From Nymphaea colorata (Eukaryota > Streptophyta > Magnoliopsida > Nymphaeales > Nymphaeaceae): a stretch of 64,000 bases of DNA. Position 1 is the first letter of the stretch. Each line of letters begins with the position of its first letter. Shown piece after piece: positions 34,053 to 46,000 of this stretch. The position numbers and the translations under genes are program-made. The DNA lies in assembly GCF_008831285.2 (NCBI RefSeq), contig NC_045141.1, positions 22,474,742 through 22,538,741 on the forward strand, given 5' to 3'. The notes under the pieces are model-generated. The model had not been told where the DNA came from. It made no database searches and saw only the letters and a list, made by a program, of their open reading frames with translations.

Positions 34053-37000
34053 ATGGGAAGGAAACGGCAACAGCACGAAGACGGCGACCCAGAAACCCTA
34101 GGAACCGCTGAGGGGAAGGAGATGGAGTCTGCGAAGGCGAAGAAGAAGGAGAAGGGACAGAGGAAGGCCGAGAACGGCGGAGGATTGGAGATGGACGGAG
34201 AAGTAGGTCGCCTTCCGGACGCTGAACCGCAATCGATTGGGACGTTTCAAGAGAATGGCCATGGGTCCAAGAAGAAGAGGAAGAAACGGGATAAATCTTT
34301 GAAGGAGAACTGTTTGCACGGAGTGGAGGAAGCCGGTGAGGGATGTTCTGATAGGGAGGGGGAAGCTGTGCGGGTTTCCGAAAACGGTGGCTCAGGGAAG
34401 GTTCGACCTGGGAAGAAAAAGCAGAAGAAGTTGGCGAAAGAAGGGGCTACGGTGGAGTTTGAATCGAATGGAGTGGTGAAGGCCGAGGAAACGGATAAGT
34501 GGAATGAAGGCGATTATGCGGACGTGAGGAGGATGAAGAAGAAGAAAGGGAAAGAAGAGAATGGAACAGTGGAGTCGGCATTAGTTGGAAAACCAGATGA
34601 GAATTTGACGAAGCTGGAGAAAAAATGCAATGGAGTGGTAAAAGCGCAAAACAATTATGAGAGTGGAACTAAGGGCAACGGCGTTGAAAAAACTGGAGTG
34701 GAGAAGGGAGATGAGCGGGACTTTAAGGAGAAGGTAGTGACTGTTTCTGGGAACGACGTCGAATTGCCGAAGTATACGGCGTTTAAGTCATTTGTGGACT
34801 CGGGATTGCCTCGCGAGGTTCTTCATTGTTGCATGACATTCAGCAAGCCTTCGCCCATCCAGTCAAGGGCGTGGCCTTTTCTCTTGGACGGCCGGGATTT
34901 CATTGGAATCGCAGCAACTGGTTCAGGTTGTTTTTATTCACTTTTTTCCACGTCCGTTATGCTTGCCATTTGGATAATTAAAATCAAACTGAAGTCATTA
35001 CCCGTGCAACTTCCAGAATAGGCATATTACGTGGAGCCAGTCCTACATCACTTTCAAATTCTTTTCAGTGCTCTTTACAAATGAGCTCAACATTCATCTA
35101 ATTTCATGTACAACGTTGGTTCACACGGAGCCATGTTTTTACTTCTACTCGTATTGTCTAGTTCAGCTTACTGTGTGCAATCATTGCAGGTAAAACCTTA
35201 GCATTTGGTGTTCCAGCTTTGATGCATATTCTGCAGAAGGTCAACAGCAAGCAAGGCCGGAAAAGGTTGCCTCTTTGTCTTGTCCTTTCACCTACAAGGG
35301 AGCTTGCTCAACAAGTATGTCGTCCCTCCTCTTCTTTCTTCCCTTATGGTTTATGCTCATGATCGTTTTGGCTATCTTGTATCTTGATTTCACGAGAGGA
35401 TTCCACACACACAAACTTTTGTGGACCTGTGTGCAATATGTAGCTTTTATAAATTTGTTGGAAATTTTGTGGTGGCCAGTAGTGTCTTTCCATCAATTTT
35501 TAATTGTCCAGAAAATCTGATATGGTTTCATTGGGTTTGCTTTCTATTACTGCAAGATGATGGTTAAAAGTTAAAACTTCAACTACTAGACTAGATTGCT
35601 GACATATTATCAATCCAGTTGTTATTTTCACCTTGCTTGGACCTTATTTCCATTAATTGTGTTTTTCCTTCTGTTTGGTGCATTACAGATTGCTGATGTC
35701 CTATCAGATTCTGGAAGACCATGTGGCTTGAAGACAGTTTGTTTGTATGGCGGAACTTCTAAAGAAAAGCAAATATCTTCCTTGAAGTCTGGCATTGTAA
35801 GTCATTTGCTCCACCTATTTTGTTATGCTTTAAATGCATGGTCATACTAAGATTGGGATGGGTTCGTACTTGGTAAGCTTATCTAGAGTTTGGCACAATG
35901 AGCATGAAAATGATGGATTAGCATTGGCTAAAGGTAGTTCAAAATTTCAAATTGAGCTTGATTAGGCCTGACCTAAAAAGAAAATGAGTTAGGTAATGGC
36001 ATAATGGAAACAGACTCTGTTATTTGTGTCGTTCTGCTTGTGTTTATAAGCTTATGCTGCACTGGCCATGTCATCTGTGTTCAGTTCTAAAAACTACTGA
36101 ATTGATGAGTTCATATGGATAAATATTGAAATTTTTATATGGTTACCTTTTTTTTCTACGTTAGTTGTATTTGACCATTTTCTAAATTGACAACTTTCTT
36201 ATCTTCAGTTTGAAATCATGCCTTTTGTTAGGAAGTGTTTTTCTTGGTTTCTCTTAATCATATGTAGCATTTTATTTTTTCCCCCCACATGTACAAGGGT
36301 TATGGCAGAGACTGCTCTCCAGCAGCATGCATTTTTTTTGTTTATTTACTGAATCTCGGTCATAATTTTAGGATATTGTTGTTGGGACTCCAGGAAGATT
36401 AAAAGATTTGATTGAAATGGGCATTTGCTGCCTCAAGGAGGTCTCTTTTGTAGTGAGTACACCACCTTCTGAGCTCTTCATTTTTTTTTATGCTTTTAGT
36501 TAAAGTTCAGACTATTTCAATCATTTCTGCATGTGTTCTTTTTTTTTTTTAAAGTTTCAGATTTACCATTTCAATGTGCAGGGACAGTCCTTGTAGATAT
36601 CTGCTTTTCTGGAGTGTAGTTGAGAAGAAATGGTTGAATGAATAGGTTTAGTTTGTGTTTCTTTCCATGTGTTCTACTTTTGTTAGGATTCAGTTCTGTA
36701 CGTTTTCAGCATAAGGAGAAACTTTTTTATTCTTGAAGTAACTCATATGCTAGCAAAGGAGTTATTTTTGAAGATTTACTGTCAATGGTGAGTCCAAATT
36801 CCATGGCATAGGAGTTACTCAATGGTAACTTTTTTGCCAATGTCCAAAAAAATTGAAATGGTTTTCCTTTGGCAGCGAATTTTTTTGATGTTTAGATTTT
36901 TATGGTAAAGCCTTATAGTATGTCAAGAGGAATGGTTATCAAAAGTTCATAGAAGGTGCAATGATGTTTTTCTCGTTAATCTGAGCTTCAGATAATCTGA

Positions 37001-39070
37001 AGACAACAAAATATATCCATTCATTGCAAAACAACTGCTGAGCACCTTCTCTCTCCTTCACAGACACACACAATAGGTCGCTGTTTCGGTTTCTTTTCTA
37101 GCAGACTCCTTGTATAGGTCATCAATGATCACACATGCTGAAGCTCTCTCACCTAGGCTTGAACTCGGGTCATGTGAGCCCTAATGACATCCCATAAAGT
37201 TATAAACTGCTATTTTGTCATCCCTTTTTCCTTCTTAGAGCTTTCTTACTACTGACAAAAAGAAATTCGGAAGTTTGTAGAGGGTGCAATGATGTTTTTC
37301 TCGTTAACCTGAGATTCAGATACTCTGAAGACACCAGCATATCCATTCATTTCAAAACAGCTGCTGAGCACTCTCTCTTTCTTTCTTTCCTTCTTTCTCT
37401 CTCTCTCTCTCTCTCTCTCTTTCTGACAGAGGCCTTTGGTTTTCGTGCATTGCTTTGGTGAAAACATTGGCCACACAGTAACTATGGTGCCAATTTTTTG
37501 TATGGTATGAATCCTGAATTTTGAGAATGGTCTCTACTTGGTTTTTGACTGCAGATAATTACTTTTTTCTTTTCTAATTGGTGTTTACTTTAAAGATCTT
37601 CGTAGTTCGTAATATTCTATATCTCTCTTCTGCTTGATTTTGTTGTCAACTTCCTTTGAACCATGTTTAACTTTTGCTGCTAAAAGATTCTTTCCCAGTT
37701 TGAACCATGTTTAACTTTTGCTGCTAAAAGATTCTTTCCCAGAATATTCATTAGTGAGGTTTTGAGTCTTGACTAGGCATTCAGACCTGCCAAGCCTGAA
37801 TCCTTTATAGGTTTGACCTCTGCTGACGCAATGAACGGGGGCAATCTTCCTATGCATTTAAAGAGGCTGGATGGAGCTGAAAGTACATGACTCAAGTTTG
37901 AGCGGAGCTGGGCCATCTCAAACTCAGCTCAATTCTTAATGGGGACAACTTGAGTTTGACTTGAATTAACTTGAGCTTGAGGAGGCTCAAACTCGGTTCA
38001 GTTAAATTCGAGCTGAGATTTGGCTTGAGCTTAACCAAGCCGTTTATTAAAAAAATTTATTTTTTAACGTCAATGGAGACAACCAGATATGAACCTGGCC
38101 CTTGTTAGCCACCGGGAAACCATTGTAATACTTGCTTTTTTGTGATGATATTATGAATCACCTTCTACATATTCACTTTCTGTGCCTGCCTAGCTTGAGC
38201 TTAACTTGTTTACTTAAACGAGTCCATAGCTCAAACTCTACTGATTAATAAACGAATTGAGCTTGAGTTACTCGACTCAATGAACTGCCCTAGCTGAAAG
38301 CAGTAACTTGGACCTCAGTTAGAAACTTAAAACATCCTGTACCATTGATGGGTGTGAAGTATTCACAGAAAATGCATTCTTTTTGAAAAAAAAAACGCGA
38401 AAAAATGCGATAAATTAACTGGCCATTTTAAACTAAAAAAACATTTAAAATGAAAAATATGTTTTTTTATTTTTATTTTTTTCATTTTTTTTTCACTTTT
38501 TTCATTTTTTCACTTTTTGATGCCGAAGGGTATTTATAAGTTCTTATTGAGCATTTCCCTCATTTTGAATTCTTTAGTGTAATGTTATGTCCAAGCAAAT
38601 TTCTTGAATCAAACTTATAAATATGCACATAATCATGGACATGCTTTTTCTTTCCAGGAAACTAACTCCTTGCTGTGTGTGAGCAGTTGTGATAAACTGG
38701 TGGTTGACGTGTCTGAAGTTATTCACTTCCTGTAGGTTCTAGATGAAGCAGATCGAATGCTTGATATGGGATTCGAACCTGAAGTGCGTGCTATTGTGAG
38801 CCAGACAAATTCCAGTATGTGCTACTACTATGACTGATAGATTGTGCTTGTTTATTGCATTATGGTTCATCTTTCAAATGTTGAACCTCTACAAGTATTT
38901 TTTGAGTTGTTTCCCATTTTTGACTTTGTTGTCAATCTAGGGACTAGTTGGCCGAGTAGTAGACCTGGTTGGTGTCCAGCAGACTGATCTAGTCTAGCAT
39001 GGTTCATGACCAGATGAATGATTAGTATGTTTATGTGTCTTTTCTTTTTCGTTGGTACCTCTCCATCTCC

Positions 39071-39124
<54 letters not shown>

Positions 39125-41784
39125 TACATAAAGTTACCAGACTAACTAGCTAATTATGTCTTTTTGTCTTCATTATTAATCTTTCCCTCTCTCTTTTTCT
39201 ATAAATATATTTATTATTTGGACTACCAGTCTTGACTAGTCCCTTTTAGACCTTGATGAACCTGTGCTGCCTTCTTACTTTGACAGTTAGATCTTTAATG
39301 TAGCTTGTGAATACTATCATTTTTTGCAGAACGGCAGACCGTTATGTTTAGTGCCACATGGCCTCTTGCTGTTCACCAGTTAGCCCAAGAATTTATGGAC
39401 CCAAACCCCGTGAAGGTGTAGTTTTGATACTGTCGATATTGAATCACCTGAGTGCTCACCTCACTCCCCTTCTTTTCCTCATTCTGGACTGCATAAATGC
39501 TAAGAAAATCTGCTATTTCCAGGTTGTTGTGGGTTCTGAGGATTTGGCTGCAAACCATGATGTGATGCAAATAGTGGAGGTATATTGTGATGATAAATTG
39601 GGTTTGCTATTCAGCTAATTCCTAAACTTTGTTAGTACATCTTAATTTATTATCAAACAGGTTTTGGACGATCGATCACGTGATGCACGTTTAGTTGCCT
39701 TGCTTGAAAAGTATCACCAGTCCCAGAGGTATTTGTTGTCATATGTAGATGTCAAAAACATATGCTTCTTTGAATGAATTATACTGGTTCTAGCATGATG
39801 CCAGAAAATTTATCGGAGTTTGTTAGATGATCTAGCTTGGAGGCTCTGTCCCGTCTTCATCTTGGTATGACTTTAGAAACAAAACCTTAATAGATATAGG
39901 AGATCAAGAGAATTTTATACTACAGTGTGCCTGATGTTGCAGGATGACCTTAACAATCCATGGCTAAAAGTACCTTGCTTTGCTGTGAAAAACATCATGA
40001 ACTGCTTCTGCACCATAAACCATCACTACTGCTTATTTGATGGCTGTTTTTTAGTGACAGACTAACTCTCTACAAAATTATATCTGGTCTACCAAGATGG
40101 ATTTATTTATTCTTTCAGAAAGATTTTTTTTTTCCTGAGCTTTTACTATATAAGGCATGTGAATGGAGTTGTTCATGCTTCAGAACGCTGAATTATTTGC
40201 TGAGAGAGTTTGTGTACATTGTTTCACCATTTGCCTGTCCATTTTTATAATCATCTCTAGTATTTCCCATTAGATCATTTAAACAAATCGTTGTCCAATC
40301 TCGAAAATCCTTAGCTATGGGACTATTGTTTGCTGATATTAGGTTCTTGACAGGAACAGGGTTTTGGTATTTGTGCTGTACAAGAAGGAAGCTTCTCGAG
40401 TTGAAATCATGCTTCAGAAAAGGTGCCATTTATGTAGTGTTTTATTCTATGTTTTGTTCATTTTATACCATTTTGAAGAACATGATATGCTGTTTTATCT
40501 TAGATAACTACTTAATAGCTGGATATTTTATTTAATATTGTTACATTGTATTTTGACGGTGCTAACTATTGTAACTGGGGTATGGTTGATCTGTAGGGGT
40601 TGGAAAGTAGTCTCTGTGCACGGTGACAAAGCTCAGGCTCAACGAACAAACGCACTCTCTCTCTTCAAGGAGGGAAAATGCCCTCTAATGGTGAGAACTT
40701 ATTATATAAGTAATGTTTATTTTTATGAAGGTTTCTGTTGTCATTCCTTGTATATAAAAGCAAAATGATGTCCAAGTGCCATGGATGCTACTACACCACT
40801 TATGTCCAAGTACCTGTGTCGATATGGGCAGCTATGGAACAATGGTGCTTGGACATAAGTGGGATGTGGCGGATCAGTTTATGCAGGCCCAAATTTAGTC
40901 AGTAATTTTAGTGAAAAATCAAATCCTTAAATATATTTTTGAGTCTACAAAATTTGGATATAGTTTTGTGTACATACTGCATAGGCACACACGAGCATGT
41001 ACACATGTATACGTATGTAGTAGATACGTACAAAATTTTTCAAGTTCCCTTCCTAGGATTAGTGAGTGCTAGGGTGGAGATAATGGTCAGCTTGTCTGTA
41101 CTTTTGCAAACTGTCTTGGTGTTAACCAACTTTTGTGCACCTGGTTTTATGCAGATTGCTACTGATGTGGCTTCTAGAGGGTTAGATATTCCAAATGTTG
41201 AGGTTGTAATAAACTACAGCTTTCCTCTTACCACGGAGGACTATGTCCACAGGATAGGTAGGACAGGGCGAGCTGGAAAGAAGGGTGTTGCGCACACTTT
41301 CTTTACGCAGGAAAATAAGGTATGAAGCTGCTACCATGGTGTTTTGCGGGTAGTAGGTGGAGCGAGCGAGTTTAATATCATTGTTTCTCCAAGTAGGGTC
41401 TCTGAAATGCATTTTTCGAGACTACCATTACTGTTTCCTCCATTGCAATTATTCTTGAAATTGTCCACAATATGGAAAAAATGTGACGCTGCTCTCCCTC
41501 CTTGCAGGGGCTTGCTGGTGAGCTTGTCAATGTACTAAGAGAAGCTGGGCAAGTTATACCACAAGCGCTGCTGAAGTTTGGCACACACGTCAAAAAAAAG
41601 GTACTCATTGAGAGAGTTTTGCTTGACCGGAGTGGGCTGCAACCGTGTTCTGTTGGTCGTTGTAATTCGTTCGTTGGGTTTCTTGCAGGAATCGAAGTTA
41701 TATGGTGCACACTTCAAGGAGGTTGCGGCTGATGCCCCCAAAGCTACTAAAATCACATTCAATGATTCCGATGAGGACTCATGA
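34053..41784 (+). CDS. RH5: DEAD-box ATP-dependent RNA helicase (RH5 / STRS1 type)
   Basis: Thirteen exons join to 664 codons plus stop: 34053-34926, 35190-35314, 35689-35796, 36372-36452, 38736-38814, 39330-39415, 39523-39579, 39661-39728, 40354-40422, 40597-40690, 41155-41319, 41508-41600, 41689-41784. All introns are GT-AG and phases close. Motifs by residue: Q motif FSKPSPIQ (263-270), ATGSGKT (about 288-294), SPTRELAQQ (325-333), TPGR (375-378), DEAD (399-402), SAT (430-432), [11 protein letters not shown] (549-559) and [10 protein letters not shown] (579-588). The end [20 protein letters not shown] followed by an acidic tail is the RH5 signature; Arabidopsis RH5 is STRS1 and the yeast relative Dbp3 acts in rRNA processing. 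The first about 240 residues are a lysine/glutamate-rich, low-complexity extension (nuclear/nucleolar type), making this protein longer than the roughly 510-540 residues I recall for the family. The start is the first ATG after a stop-containing leader. Confidence 0.93.
36934..37385. repeat. Duplicated block in RH5 intron 4
   Basis: Two direct copies of about 120 bp (about 36940-37065 and 37268-37385) share gggtgcaatgatgtttttct-like sequence, atatccattcat and caactgctgagca-type ends, with several substitutions. A CT-rich microsatellite follows at about 37377-37422. Confidence 0.75.
37655..37742. repeat. 44-bp tandem duplication in RH5 intron 4
   Basis: Two consecutive copies start tttgaaccatgtttaac and end gattctttcccag. 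They appear identical. Confidence 0.9.
39072..39127. repeat. CT/AC compound microsatellite in RH5 intron 5
   Basis: A long CT run followed by ACACAC. Confidence 0.9.
40793..40866. repeat. Small inverted repeat in RH5 intron 10
   Basis: ccacttatgtccaagtacc is mirrored as ggtgcttggacataagtggg about 40 bp later. The unit is a short hairpin with no coding role. Confidence 0.75.
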
Positions 41785-43054
41785 GCCGCGATAGCTTCTC
41801 GATAGGTCGAGTTTAGATGATATCACGGGGAAATGCAATTGTACTGTCGGCTTCCCGATTTGGTCTCCTTGGCTTGAACAGTTTTCATATCTGCCTCGGA
41901 CTGCCTGCCTAAGTCTATGTAAAATGAGTCATTGATTGCGTTTGATTATTTGTGCGGAAGCAGGAACAGTGTCTCTTACCAAGAAGGGTCTTCTCCGTAG
42001 CATGGTCACTTGCTGTTAAGAGGGCAAGGGAGAAATTTTGTAGTGGTTTAATTTGGTCAAGTTATACGAGTCCTGAATTCATAATATTCATTAAACAAAG
42101 TTTGAGTGCATCAATGCCATTTCTGAGTACGAATGTTGGTTGCCTCGATCCGATGATCTTCTTGTGGGAGAAAATTTGGTTCTCGTAAAATCGTTTTCCA
42201 ATCGGCTGATCGCATCTTTGATTAGTCACGTTGTCAATTGGCTGAGTTACTTTTACCCGCCAGTATTGATGCAGTTGGTTGCGACTGACAAACGAATATG
42301 CAGTATTAATGAGCTGCTCAAGGCCGTTATCCTCCATCATTTTTCTGTAAAATGTAAGCACACCTGTACGAGTCAAACCTCAGCTTGAAAGTCGGTTTAT
42401 TAAAAGATTGGTTTGGCTGAACATTTTCGCATTTCGTTTCTTCTTCCTGTAAACCCATGATGAAAATTGAGACCTTATCCTGCTGTTTTTTGGGCGGAAA
42501 TTTACATGTCCTAGGATTGTGCACCAGAAATAAGAGTTCGGGTATATCCTCTGTAGTTTAGAAAGGCATCACGGTCCCTCGTGAACAAAAGGAAGATTTG
42601 CCAAATGGGGAGTCCTCGAAAGACGATTTTACTAAATGGGTTCCCATTTCCACAAAAAAAAAGCTGATATTTGTGGCCCATAATAATCTTTCTTGTGATA
42701 GCTTGTGAGGTCTTCATAATTCAGTGAGCATTAGATGACCTCACCGTCTGTCTGAGAGTGCTTACTAGAGTTGTTGCCAAACACGTCGGGTGGTGTCCCG
42801 GACGGTGAATCGTGATTGATGGGCAAAAAATGGGTTCTGGGAAAAAAATTGGCAAATCAAATATGCATGAGAACCGTTGGATAGGAACTAGGTCCAACGG
42901 TTTTCTCGAGTACTGTCACAGACCCACAATGTTCCTCCCTCTTGAGAACTGTCTTGTTTCTCTGCTTCTGGGCCTCTGGCCCCGCTTCTTCTTCCCTCGT
43001 TCTTCCGAAGTGAAAGGGTCAGGTCAGGGTCACTGAATTCCTGCACATGGCTTG
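41785..43054 (+). other. RH5 3' flank and PPR gene upstream region
   Basis: About 1.27 kb between two genes transcribed in the same direction. It should hold the RH5 3' UTR and the PPR gene promoter. No TATA box or other gene was identified. Confidence 0.5.
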
Positions 43055-46000
43055 ATGGAGACACTACTAAATTCTTCCTTCCTTCCACCTTACTCTCCTC
43101 CTGGACAGCACCCACTTCCTTACTTCTTCCCTCCGCTCCCCAAATCCCTAAAACCCTTAAAACCCAGAAACGACAGGAACACGAGTCTCTTTGCTTCGGT
43201 ACCCAGTGTCTCTGCAAACTGGACTCTGAGTGATGGAAATTCGAGGAAAACCTTTAGAAGAAACCTCCGGAAGAAGCCTCTATCGGACGATGACGCCCGG
43301 CGTATAATAAAGGAGCGGGCAAGATACCTAAGCGTGCTGCGGAGGAACCAGGGGTCCCAAGCACAGGCACCTAAATGGATCAGGAGGACGCCGGAGCAGA
43401 TGGCTCAGCTGTTAAAGGACGACAGGGACGGCCACATCTACGGGAAGCACGTCGTCGCGGCAATCAAGACGGTGCGAGGATTGTCGACGAGGCCGGAGGG
43501 GTCGTACGACATGAGGCAAGTTATGAGCTCGTTCATCACGAAGCTGACGTTCAGGGAGATGTGCATCGTCTTGAAGGAGCAGAGAGGTTGGAGGCAGGCG
43601 AGGGATTTCTTTTGGTGGATGAAATTGCAGGTGGGTGGTGAGTCTCTCTCTCTCTCTCTCTTTTTCACACACACGTGTTTTCTCCATGGGCTTGTATTGG
43701 TATATTTATCTGCTCTCCTAGCCAAGTTTTCCTTTTTTTGAAATTAAAAATAGTGCGGTTTGGCAGACCTCTACCTGCATATTAATTTGTAACAGATGCT
43801 ACACATCACGGGAAAATGAGGATGCCATTCTGGTGGTTTTCCTCCCATTTCCTTTGACTGTACAAAGGAGACAAAGCATACAAGTTTTATAGAATTTCCA
43901 CCAGTAGGGCTAATAGAACTGGCTCCTCGCCTACTTGTATTCTGATAAAACCCAAGAAAATCTTCACCGTGAGGTTTAGTGAGTTGATGACACTCATCTA
44001 TCTGTTTCCATGTACTTGTGGGCTTTTCCTATCGCGCCTATTTTTTCTTGGAAATGTAAGAACGGCCTGTTAATGGTTAGAGCCGATCGAAGGTGGATAT
44101 TTACCAATGGGTTTGAAAACCATTGGTTAAGAATCTGGACACCTAGGAGGTAAGGGGGATAGTAAACGAAAGCAGTCAAAAGGGATACGAGTTTGTTCAT
44201 ATTTTTATAAGGATGGAAGACAGGTATTTAAAATTCTCCAAAATTTTATTGGCGCAGTATTGCATATTTTAGAGGTTCCTACCTATGTACTCAAGTTGGG
44301 TTGCTGCTGTTTTAATTCTCTTTGCTTACACTGAAATTCATAGGTTTCTAACCGATGAAGTTGGCTCATGAGTATGTGCACAAGTAATTACTTACTAATG
44401 TCTGTCCTCTGAATGTCTTGAAATATCTACTTCTAATTTGATGTATTGCGTGTTGCACTCACAGCTCTGTTATAGACCTAGTGTTATTGCCTACACTCTC
44501 CTTTTACGGGTCTATGGACAAGCAGGGAAGATTAGTCTTGCTGAGGACACTTTTTTGGAGATGATAGAAGTTGGTTGTGAACCAGATGAAGTTGCTTGTG
44601 GCACTATGCTTTGTACATATGCTAGATGGGGCCGCCATAAAGCTATGCTGTCATTTTATTCTGCTGTTTGTGAACGGGGCATTCTTCCATCCATTGCAGT
44701 ATTAAATTTTATGATCTCTTCTCTGCAGAAAAAATCATTGCATGAGGAAGTTCTAAGAATGTGGGAGCAAATAATAGAATTAGCAGTCACTCCCAATCAT
44801 TTCACATATACAATTGCAATAAATTCATATGCAAGAAAAGGGCTACTGGAGGAAGCTTTATGTACACTAAGGAGAATGAAAAATTCGGGACTTGTTCCTG
44901 AGGAATTAACGTACAGTCTTCTTATAAGCTTGTGTTTGAAACTAAATCAACAAGCTAATGCTGTAGAGCTGTATGAAGATATGAAATCCCAAGGTGTTAC
45001 TCCTAGTAACTACATGTATGCTTCAATGTTGTCTCTTTACCAAAAGGAAGGTGAATATACAAAAGCTCTTGCACTCTTCTCAGAGATGGCAAGAAATAAG
45101 ATTGCTGCTGATGAAGTCATCTATGGCATTATGATCAGGATATATGGAAAACTTGGACTTTACATGGAAGCAGAAAGTACTTTTAAAGAGGTTGAGCAGT
45201 TGGGACTTCTTAATGAGGAAAAAACATATGTAGCAATGGTTCAAGTCCGCCTCAATGCAGGTAAATATGATATGGCCTTAAGCCTTTTGGAGCAGATGCA
45301 ATCTAGAAACATTCCCTTTTCCATGTTTGCATACAGCACCCTTCTTCATTGTCATGTTTGTAAGGAAGATGTGGCGGCTGCTGAAAGTACGTTCCAGGTT
45401 ATGTCCAAGATGGGTACACCTGATTCTTCTGCTTGTAATGACTTGCTTAGTTTGTATGTAAAATTGGGTTTACTCAAAAAGGCTAAGGCTTTCATACTTA
45501 ATCTGAAAAACAAAAAGATAAAGTTTGATATGCCCTTGTACAGGACTGTCATCAAAGTATATGGTAAAGAAGGGTTGGTAAATCAAGCTGAGGAACTCGT
45601 GAATGAGATGCAAAGTTACGGACTAGAATTGGATGATTTCACAAAAACTTCTTTGGTTCGCATGTATGGAGAATCTGGGAAAATGATTGAAGCAGAAAAT
45701 ACTTTTAAGGCCTTGGAAAAACCTGATGCTGTGGCTCTCAGTTTAATGCTTCAGCTGCACTTGGGAAATGGTGATGATATTAAAATCAATGGCTTCCTGA
45801 CATCTCTCTTGGAGACTTCTGGTGGCCTGGAAGCTGCAAGCCATCTGATACGAAAATTTGTTAAATCAGGCAAGTTCTTGGGCTTTCTGTTCATGAGAAG
45901 CGTACATGTTGGTTAAACTTGTGTACTTGTTCAGCCAACTATGCTTTCCTAGCCATTGACAGGGATCCTTTGTGGTGTGCAGGTGAGATAAATAAGGCTG

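Noticed and set aside
43375-43725. Several overlapping frames on both strands
   Set aside because: They are shadows of PPR exon 1, whose frame matches EMB976 closely.
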